DNA of 64,000 nt from Lichenostomus cassidix (Eukaryota > Chordata > Aves > Passeriformes > Meliphagidae): the NCBI GenBank assembly GCA_008360975.2, contig CM039182.1:55316491-55380490 (forward strand). The letters run 5' to 3'. Positions 23,534-31,428 of this stretch are shown piece by piece (within the stretch, counting starts at the first letter, position 1; the number at the start of each line of letters is the position of its first letter). The translations under genes were made by a program, and so were the position numbers. The notes below the pieces were generated by a model, which saw only the letters and a list, made by a program, of their open reading frames with translations, had not been told where the DNA came from and ran no database searches.

Positions 23534-23538
23534 TATTT

Positions 23539-23556
23539 TGGCGCCCAATGTGGGGC
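23539..23556 (+). promoter_or_regulatory. primer-binding site, tRNA-Lys type
   Basis: TGGCGCCCAATGTGGGGC, five bases after the 5' LTR. It matches the 3' end complement of tRNA-Lys(1,2) as used by spumaviruses and some betaretroviruses, with one change (T for C at base 11). The tRNA primes minus-strand DNA synthesis. The ERV-L name comes from Leu-primed members, so a Lys site is a point of note. Confidence 0.85.
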
Positions 23557-23949
23557 ACAACCTGGGGGAACTCAGAAAATCCTATTACCATGATGCTCAG
23601 CCTGTCTATGTGGGTAATGTATCTTACCCTCTATATTTTTCCCTCAAATGGGAAACTATCTACCCATTGTATTGTGACCAGGGAATGGCATGAAAATTGC
23701 TCTATTGGTTTATTATGCCTATTGCATAGTAACCTGTAAGGCGCTGAATACCATTCAGAATATATACTCAACTTTGTCTGCCTGGCCTAACCTGAGCTGC
23801 TACGTCTGGGACCTCCTTAGCAATCACACCCACCCTCTGGGGCTAGGAGAAGAGAGCGGTTTCTTCCAGCATTTCAGGCCAGGCACAGCCATCTTTGACA
23901 ATATTGAGTTCTCTCTGGATGCTAAGGATGGCATAATCTTTTTGTTAGT
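23557..23949 (+). other. provirus leader
   Basis: Untranslated leader and perhaps the first gag codons. Its last 70 bases match the copy-1 leader at 1650-1735. Ends at the LTR E insertion. Open stretches at 23499-23739 are not distinctive. Confidence 0.6.
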
Positions 23950-24872
23950 TGTCTTGGTTTGAAAGACAGGTGTCTCCCAAAAGAGGTTGAACCCTCCCTT
24001 AGAACAGAGAATGTGATTTTTTCCCCCTCCCTCCGAATTATTTAATTTTGAAAAAATCAAGGGCTTTCAGGCAAAGGTATGGGGAAAAAGGAATATCAGT
24101 TCTTTACTAGTATCTATAAACAAGCAATAACAATAATAGCAACCACAACTAGAAGCAGAAACCAATAGCAGATGACTTGTGAGCTGCCGAGCCTTTCCCC
24201 GTGTGGTGTGATCACGGTCACAGCCAGCAGGGGCGCTGTTGAGCTCCCGGCCAGGCAGGGCAGGTACGATGACTGCCGAGCGGCTGCAGGTGGCGCTGTT
24301 GAGCTCCCGGCCGGGCAGGGTAGGTGTGATGACTCCTGAGCGGCTGCAGGTGGCGCTGTGGCGCAGGGTCAGGTCAGCCTCAGGCAGCTGGATGATGGCG
24401 AGCAGGCTGAGAAAGCAGGCAGCCAGGCAGCCCGGAGCAGCAGAAAGCAGGGAGGCAGGGGTGGGCGCCGGCTCCCTCCCGGCTAGCAGCGAGGTAGCAA
24501 GGACCTCTGCAGTCACAGCAGACGCCGCGGTCTCGTGCAGCAGAGGGCAGGGGCAGGCAGCAGAGGCAGCCGGACTCTCCCGGCAGCAGCTGCGGGAAAA
24601 CGCAGCCCGGGGAAACGCGCCCTTCCCAGTGGGAAGAAAAGTTGAATCAAAGCTCACCCAGCCAGGAGAAAAGAAACACAGGGCACAGTTGGATTTCCTC
24701 CGGAGGCAGCTGGAAAGCAAAGAGAGAGCAGCCTCTCCCCTCAGCGTCCGAACCACGAGAGAGTGTTCCCAGGGCTGGCTCCTCCCTTACCGTCCCCTCC
24801 CAAGCACACCTTTTGTCTTTTACAAAAGACTTGACAGCCCTAAAACACCCAACTATTTGTTGCTTAGTAACA
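23950..24872 (-). mobile_element. LTR E, copy 1, inserted in the provirus
   Basis: The + strand starts TGTCTTGGTTTGAAAGACAGG and matches 49805-50849 and 51277-52186. The CTTTACTAGT-type motif near 24096 reads on the minus strand as the poly(A) region, so the LTR lies on the minus strand. Two 60-bp units sit in tandem at 24231-24350, each carrying GCGCTGTTGAGCTCCCGGCC-like sequence. TTAGT before the start (23945-23949) recurs at 24864-24868, so the true end may be 24863. The long open frames here on both strands (229 and 244 codons) are GC-rich LTR by-products. Confidence 0.8.
24231..24350. repeat. 60-bp tandem duplication inside LTR E
   Basis: Two adjacent units of 60 bp with a few differences, plus a start of a third at 24351. 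The LTR E copies at 49.8 and 51.3 kb show the related GGCGCTGTTGGC and GGGCACTGTTGGC elements but no clear 60-bp doublet. Confidence 0.8.
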
Positions 24873-26007
24873 GGAATGGGAAGAAATTCCAAAGGTACTC
24901 AACCCCCGACATTAGTCCTATTTTCTTTGACCAGCACTGTGTACATCATGCTGAGAAACAAAACAATACTTAGTGTTGTACAGCGTCTTCTTAAGGAAGA
25001 AGAGAAAAGAAACAAGTCAGCAGGTACCACGTCCACGCAAACTGCCCCCAAGAAAAAAAGAAACCAAACGAGCAGTCAATGTCTCAACACAGACCATTGC
25101 CGAATCAAAACAGCTGAAGCCAGTAGCGGTTGCCCCCATCCAAAAAAAGAAATCAAAGAGCAAACCAGTCCGCATAGCGACTAATGAAGATGCGGCAGGA
25201 CCATCTCACAAAGCAGAAGAGGAAAAAGCCGGAGATCATCACTCGCTCTCTATCCCTGGGGGAGCTGCGGGACCTACGGAGAGAATTCACCCGGCAGGCA
25301 AACGAGTCCATCTTGACCTGGCTGCTCTGCATCTGGGACGCCGCAGCTAACGACACCGTTCTAGACAGAAGTGAAGCCAGGCAACTGGGATCCCTGTCCC
25401 AAGATGTGGTTATTGACCAGGGGATTGGGAGAACCCAGGAAACTCTCAGCCTCTGGCGGCGATTGCTGCTGAGTGTACGGGACAGATACCTCTGCAAAAA
25501 AGACCTCCAGATGCACCAAAGAAAATGGAACACAATAGAACGAGGTATCCCATGCCTGAGGGAATTGGCTGTGCTAGAAATCATTTTCTCAGAAAACGAG
25601 AGAGCCCAGATAATGTCAAGTGCACTTCACAAATGTGGCTAAGATTTGCGCAGCTCGGACCAGAGATATTCTCTCGTTACCTGGCAACACTGCAGTGGAG
25701 GGAAGGCGAAGACAAGGTGAGCGTGTTAGCAAACAAACTGAGAATATATGAGGACACTGTCACCGCTCCACTACACACCCGTGTCTCATCGGTGGAAACA
25801 AACCTAGCCGAGCAAGTCCGAAGCTTGATTGAAGAAAACCAGAAACTAAGGAAAGAGCTCAAAGAAAGATTTTTCCATGCCACACCGAAACCAACCAGAG
25901 TCTCTGCCATCAGGAGCAGACGTCCCCCAGCCAAGAAAAAAAGACAAACTCCACGACGTGACCTCTGGTTTTTCCTACAAGAGCATGGGGAAGACATGAG
26001 AAAATGA
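24873..26007 (+). pseudogene. provirus gag (frame broken)
   Basis: Gag polyprotein, the particle shell. Match to copy-1 gag resumes at about 24873. The coherent protein passes through three frames: first to about 25075, then 25080-25215, then 25225-25620, then 25625-26007, so at least three indels. Visible parts: a Lys-rich segment (25040-25170), a long helical domain (25240-25610), a coiled coil around EENQKLRKELKE (25830-25865) and a basic C-terminal stretch (RSRRPPAKKKRQTPRR, 25915-25962) that may bind nucleic acid. No CCHC knuckle. The N-terminal part is missing because of the LTR E insertion and a local deletion. Confidence 0.8.
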
Positions 26008-26557
26008 GATAGAAAACCCACCTCCTCCTTAGCAGCCCGGGTACGTGAATTGAAAACAGAAACATCCACTTCAGGAGGCTCATCTAAATACAACACTGCC
26101 CCAGTCTCTTGTAGACAGAACCCCAGACAGAACAGAAATGATAATATGACTGATCCTCTTGAAGGGACCTCAAGAACACATTTACAGGAATAGAGCATCA
26201 TGCACCAAAAACAAAATTAAAAGAGCCCTGCCTCTAGCCAGATAAAGAGATAACCAGATCTATTAGACTGTGTGGATCTGATGGCCTGGCACGTCTGCCC
26301 CACAAAGATACATGGCTTTGGTTGATACTGGCGCTCAGTGCACCCTGATGCCATCCAAGTATGTGGGGACCGAATCCATTTCTATTTCTGGGGTGACAGG
26401 AGGATCCCAGCAGCTAACTGTACTAGAAGCTGAAGTGAGTTTAACTAGGAATGAGTGGCAGAAACACCCCATTGTGACTGGTCCAGACGCCCCATGCATC
26501 CTCAGCATAGACTATCTCAAGAGTAGATATTTCAAGGACCAGAAGAGACATCGCTAG
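26008..26557 (+). pseudogene. provirus protease region
   Basis: The open frame 26312-26557 carries the aspartic protease triad DTG at 26324-26332 (context LVDTGAQCT), a flap-like VTGGSQQ segment and a downstream LSIDYLK motif close to the family pattern. It shares its frame with everything down to 29431. The first in-frame stop TAG at 26555-26557 separates it from RT; in this family protease and RT are normally one polyprotein. The 26008-26310 part has no clear domain. Confidence 0.8.
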
Positions 26558-27640
26558 GCTTTTGGGATAGCAACCGTAGAGACAGAAGACATAAGACAAC
26601 TGAATACCCTGCCTGGTCTCTCAGATAACCCGTCTGTTGTAGGACTACTGAGAATTGAAGAACAGCGGGTACCAATTGCTACAGCAACAGTGCACCACCG
26701 ACAATACCGCACTGACAGAGACTCTGTGGCCCCCATCCATAAAGTGATTCGGGAACTGGAGAACCAAGAGGTGGTCAGCAAAGCCCACTCACCCTTTAAC
26801 AGCCCTATATGGCCGGTGCATAAGTCCAGTGAAGAATGGAGACTGACGGTGGATTACCGTGGCCTGAATGAAGTCACACCACCACTGAGTGCTGCTGTAC
26901 CGAACATGTTGGAACTTCAGTACGAGCTGAAATCCAAGGCAGCAAAGTAGTATGCGACCATCAATATTGCCAATGCCTTTTTCCCCATTCCTCTGGCAGC
27001 AGAGTGCAGGCCTCAGTTTGCTTTCACCTAGAGAAGTGTGCAGTACACATAGAACCAACTGCCCCAGGGGTGGAAGCACAGTCCCACCATCTGCCATGGA
27101 CTAATCCAGGCTGCACTGGAAAAGGGTGGGGCTCCAGAACATTTGCAGTATATTGATGACATCATTGTGTGGGAGAACACAGCAACGGAAGTATTTGGGA
27201 AAGGAGAGAAAATCATCAGAATTCTCCTGAAAGCCAGTTTCGCCATCAAGAAGAGTAAAGTCAAAAGACCTGCCCGAGAAATCCAGTTCCTGGGAGTAAA
27301 GTGGCAAGACGGACAGCGTCAGATTCCTTCTAAAGTCATCAATAAGATCACTGCAATGTCTTCACCAACCAACAAGAAGAAGACGCAAGCTTTCCTAAGC
27401 GCCATAGGCTTTTGGAGAATGCACATCCCTGAGTACAGCCAGATCGTGACTCCTCTCTACCTCATAACCCGCAAAAAGAACGATTTCCACTGGAGCCCTA
27501 AACAGCAGCAAGCTTTCACCCAGATCAAACAAGAGATCACTCATGTGGTAGCCCTTAGCCCAGTCAGGACAGGACCAGAGGTAAAGAATGTGCTTTACTC
27601 TGCAGCTGGGAGCCATGGTCTGTCCTGGAGCCTTTAGCAA
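26558..27640 (+). pseudogene. provirus reverse transcriptase
   Basis: RNA-dependent DNA polymerase of the element. Same frame as the protease. Seen: fingers region from 26690, motif A at 26954-26980 where the catalytic Asp is replaced by Asn (codon AAT, 26963-26965), the LPQG motif near 27059-27070, the active site YIDD at 27149-27160, then the FLGVKW motif at 27290-27307 that marks the palm end. In-frame TAG stops at 26948, 27029, 27050 and 27635, no frameshift. Inactive by stops and by the missing motif A Asp. Confidence 0.88.
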
Positions 27641-28440
27641 AAAGTGCCTGGTGAGACCCGAGGCCGACCACTGAAATTCTGGAGTCGAAGTTACAGAGAG
27701 TCTGAAGTCAACTACACTCCCACCGAGAAAGAAATCTTAGCAGCTTACGAAGGAGTCCAAGCCGCCTCAGAGGTGATCGGCACAGAAACACAACTTCTCC
27801 TTGCACCCCGACTGCCAGTGCTGAGGTAGATGTTCAAGGGAAGGATTCCCTCTACCCACCATGCCACTGATGCCACGTGGAGCAAATGGATTGCCCTCAT
27901 CACACAGCGTGCCCGTATTGGAAACCTGAATCGCCCTGAGATTCTGGAAATTATAACAAACTGGCCTGAAGGTAAGACTTTTAAATTATCTTCAAAAGAA
28001 GCAGAAGAGCAAGTAGCACGTGCCGAAGAAGCACCCCCGTATAACGAGCTGCCAGAGAGTGAAAGACGCTATGCCCTCTTCACCGATGGTTCCTGCCGAA
28101 TTGTAGGCGCAGATCAGAAGTGGAAAGCTGCAGTATGGAGCCCCACACGACAAGTTGCACAGGCTACCGAGGAACAAAATAGATCGAGCCAGGTCGCGGA
28201 GCTTAAAGCCGTCCAGCTGGCTTTGGATATTGCCGAACGATAGAAATGGCCAAGGCTCTATCTCTACACCGACTCCTAGATGGTAACCAATGCGCTGTGG
28301 GGATGGCTAGATCGCTAGAGAAAGGCTAACTGCCAGCGCAGAAGAAAACCCATCTAGGCTGCTGAGATTTGGCAGGACATCGCCGCCCGAGCAGAAAAGC
28401 TGACTGTGAAAGTTCGACACGTAGATGCACATGTACCTAA
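27641..28440 (+). pseudogene. provirus connection and RNase H domain
   Basis: RNase H degrades the RNA strand of the hybrid during reverse transcription. The four catalytic acids are all present in frame: Asp 28085 (FTDGSC), Glu 28199 (VAEL), Asp 28271 (YTDS) and Asp 28424 (VDAH). TAG stops at 27827, 28241, 28277, 28316 and 28355 interrupt it. No dUTPase domain was seen after the polymerase. Confidence 0.87.
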
Positions 28441-29431
28441 GAGTCGGGCTAATGAAGAGCATCATAACAATGAGCAAGTGGACCGAGCTGCCAAGGTGAA
28501 AGTGTCACAGGTAGATCTAAACTGGCAGCACAAAGGAGAGTTATTTTTAGCTCGTTGGGCCCATGATGCCTCTGGTCATCAAGGGAGGGATGCGAAGTAC
28601 AGATGAGCTCGTGACCGAAGGGTGGACTTGACCATGGACAACATCTCACAGGTCATCCACAGCTGTGAGACTTGCGCTGCAATCAAACAGGCCAAGTGTG
28701 TGAAACCTCTGTGGTATGGTAGATGATAGTCAAAGTACAGCTATGGGGAAGTATGGCAAGTTGACTACATCACACTTCCCCAAACCCACCAAAGAAAGCG
28801 CTACGTGTTGACCATGGTGGAAGCAACCACAGGATGGTTACAGACCTACCCTGTGCCTCATGCTACTGCCCGGAACACCATCTTAGGTCTGAAAAAGCAA
28901 GTCCTGTAGAGACATGGTACCCCTGAGAAAATCGAGTCTGACAATGGAACCCATTTCAAAAATAGCCTCATAAGCACCTGGGCTAGAAAACACGGAATTG
29001 AATGAATATACCATATCCCCTATCATGCACCAGCTGCCGAGAAAGTTAAACAGTGCAACGGACTACTTAAGACAACTTTGAAGGCACTTAGCGGGGAAAC
29101 CTTCAAAAATTGGGAACTGAACTTAGCAAAAGCCACCTAGATGGTTAACACAAGAAGTTCTATCAATCGAGCCAGTCCTGCCCAGTCCAAACCTTTGCAC
29201 ACAGTAGATAGAGATAAAGTCCCTGTGGTACACGTAAGAGGTTTTTTAGGAAAAACTGTTTAGATTAGTCCCACCTCAGGCAAAGGCAAGCCCATCCGTG
29301 GGGTTGGTTTTGCCCAAAGACCTGGTTATACTTGGTGGGTGATGCAAGCAGATGGGGAAAACCGTGTCCCACAAAGAGACCTTATCTTAAGTGAGAACTC
29401 TGTAGATGGTAATAGAATAAGGGGTAGATAA
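28441..29431 (+). pseudogene. provirus integrase
   Basis: Integrase joins viral DNA ends to the host genome. An HHCC zinc domain is visible (H-D-A-S-G-H near 28560-28577, CETC near 28662-28673). The catalytic DDE triad is intact: Asp 28763 (QVDYI), Asp 28940 (ESDNG) and Glu 29039 (AAEKV). A C-terminal domain follows with GYTWWVM near 29325-29345. Stops: TGA 28604, TGA 28724, TAG 28727, TAG 28907, TGA 29003, TAG 29138, TAG 29261. The frame ends with TAA at 29429-29431, immediately before the 3' LTR. Confidence 0.9.
29414..29431 (+). promoter_or_regulatory. polypurine tract overlapping the end of pol
   Basis: AGAATAAGGGGTAGATAA just before the 3' LTR; the purine-rich run primes plus-strand DNA synthesis in retroviruses. 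It contains the last pol codons. It is broken by T at three places, so it is not a perfect tract. Confidence 0.65.
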
Positions 29432-29955
29432 TGTCCTAGGTTGCAATATAGATGTATTTAAGTATTCTATTACCACCAGCTGTGGGCCATTAGCTGCTAT
29501 CACCTGCTAATGACCCACCCCCGGATGACAAGCAATGAGCCATCCGTTAGCTGTTACCAGCTGCTAATGACCCACCCCGCATGACAGGCAATGGGCCATC
29601 AGGGACCCACCGTGTGACTCATGGACTTATCTCATCCCATTGTGGGATGCTCTGCCCAGGAGGGAGGAGCCAGGTGTTCCCACCTGGATATAACCTGGCC
29701 TTGGAACTGCCTGAGGTAGCCCTGTCTACTGGGTTCCCAGAGGACAAGAGCTACCACTAGATCTTCAGCTAGAGACTAGACTTTCACAGGATCACCGCTT
29801 CAACTGGACTACTTCAGTTAGACTGCTACTACCACCCTAACAGGGTGTTAGGTTGTATCTGACTTTGTCAGTGCTTTTTCCTTGTATTATTTCACTTATT
29901 TTTAATTTCAGTCTTGACTTGTGATCTCCCACTGGTTTGTTTTCAAACCAACACA
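29432..29955 (+). repeat. provirus 3' LTR
   Basis: 524 bp, TGTCCTAGGTTGC to ACCAACACA, followed by target duplication CTAAC at 29956-29960. It has a 57-bp U3 unit in two diverged tandem copies (29490-29603) where the 5' LTR and the solo LTR at 7040-7506 have one. Hairpin at 29833-29847. Confidence 0.93.
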
Positions 29956-29960
29956 CTAAC
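29956..29960. repeat. provirus target-site duplication, right copy
   Basis: CTAAC after the CA of the 3' LTR, identical to 23061-23065. Confidence 0.9.
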
Positions 29961-30000
29961 CTAGAATTTTAACAGTAAAATAGGAACACAGTAAAATACT

Positions 30001-30737
30001 AGCACCGTTCATGACAATAGAAAATCCTGAGTCAGAAGGAACCCATCAAGATCATTGAGCCCAACTTCTGGGCCTGGCAGAACAAGTCCCAGTGATCACA
30101 CCATGTGCCTGAGAATATTGTTCAAAGGCTTCTTAAACTCAGACAGGCTTGGGGCTGTGACAACTTTCCTAGGGAGCTTATTCCAGTGGCCAACTGCCTT
30201 CTTGGTATAAAACCTTTTCCTGATATCTAACTGAAATCTCCCCTCACTCAGCTTCATGCCATTTCTTGAAGTCCTGTCACTGGTCATAAGAGTGAAGAGA
30301 TCAGTACCCGCCTCTCCGCTTCCCTGATGAGGATGTTGAGGACTGCAATGAGGTCTCCCCTCCGTTTCCTCTTCTCTAGGGTGAACAAACTGAGTGATCT
30401 CTGTCACTTCCCGTAAGGCTTTCTCTCCAGACTTTTCACCATTCTTGTGGACCTCTCTGACAGTTTAATGTCTTTTTTTGTAATGTGGTCCCTGAAACTG
30501 CAGACAGTGCTAAGGCCTCACCAGAGCAGAGAAGAGCAGGACAATCACCTCCTTTGAAGCACTCCTTTGAAAGGCTGGCAGTGCTGTGCTTAATCCACCC
30601 CAGGACACAGTTGGCCCTCCTGCCCTCCAGAGCACACTGTTGACTCCTAGTCAACTGGCCATTGTCCAAGGTCCCTTTCTGCAGCGCTGCTCTCCCAACT
30701 CTCATTCCCCAGTGTATATACACAACCACGGTTGCCG
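30001..30737 (-). mobile_element. CR1 LINE, 3' part, minus strand (continues at 31429)
   Basis: Inverted CR1 3' region: GAGTCAGAAGGAACCC near 30030, then the open remnant at 30096-30407 with LFTLMTSDRTSRNGMKLSEG and HWNKLPRKV, the usual CR1 C-terminal peptide. Continues across the LTR C insertion into 31429-34105. Confidence 0.9.
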
Positions 30738-31428
30738 TGTGTGAAAGACTGGAAGGATTGTGGGCTCAAAACACTTCAGGGGTGTGGGGGAGGGAAGGGC
30801 AATATTGGGCCTTGCTTTGATGAGGTGATGCCCTGCTCCACACACCCCATCCCTCTGGACCTGTATCCCAGACCCACAGTGGCTGGCAATCCATGGAAAC
30901 CAGAGGCAATGTGCTAAACCCTGCCCCTGGAGCCCCAGTCTAGACTGAGAGTGGCCAGATGACCAGAAGCCCCACCTGGGAGAAGGGCCCAGGAAAGACA
31001 AGACTTAACCCAGGACTTGGGTTAAGCACATGACTTGACCCCACCTCCTCTTGGAATATCTCTCAGTGGAAAACTGCTGTAACAATGACTGGTAACTATA
31101 TTTGTTCTTTTCTATATCTTTTCTCTTTCTCGTTGTTCTTCTAATTCCCTGTTCTCAGAGCTTTTAGTAAATTAAAATCAGATGGGCTTGGAGTTTGTTA
31201 AGTTGAATGGGCTAAGTTACTGCTTGGTGAAATATTTTATGTTGATTGAATGCTGCTCTAAACTTTTGCCAAACTTCTTTGATTTTTCTGAAGCTGACAG
31301 TAGTTTTTTTGTAGTTTTGACCTCTTGAGAATATCTTGTTGGTATTTCTTCCACCCATCTAACACCCAGTACTTATAAAAAACATAAGCCCTTTCAAGAC
31401 ACTCATCAAGCCAGTTTTGGGGGCCTTA
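30738..31428 (+). mobile_element. LTR C, copy 1, inserted in CR1
   Basis: About 691 bp starting TGTGTGAAAGACTGG. It matches LTR C copy 2 (47176-47818), for example CAGTCTCACCTGGGA-like block, GACC-TCTTGAGAATAT near 31320. Flanks read TGCCG (30733-30737) and TGCCA (31429-31433), a 5-bp duplication with one change, and removal of the insert rejoins CR1 sequence cleanly. The right end lacks the expected CA, probably by mutation. Confidence 0.8.

Larger units (their letters stand above)
23066..29955 (+). mobile_element. env-less provirus, spuma-like (ERV-L type, class III)
   Basis: A complete retroviral insertion: 5' LTR, primer site, leader, gag, protease, RT, RNase H, integrase, polypurine tract and 3' LTR, between 5-bp duplications. 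There is no env: the final TAA of the pol frame (29429-29431) touches the first base of the 3' LTR. The lack of env, a gag with a coiled coil but no visible CCHC motif, and the sequence around the YIDD box point to the ERV-L group. It is dead: gag has frame breaks plus a foreign LTR, and pol has about 17 in-frame stops. Confidence 0.9.

Noticed and set aside
24067..24973. Frames of 229 and 244 codons on opposite strands
   Set aside because: They overlap LTR E, whose GC-rich tandem units lack stops; the other LTR E copies do not conserve either frame.
29960..30000. A viral env gene after pol
   Set aside because: The pol stop touches the 3' LTR and the DNA after the LTR is flanking sequence with the target duplication followed by CR1.
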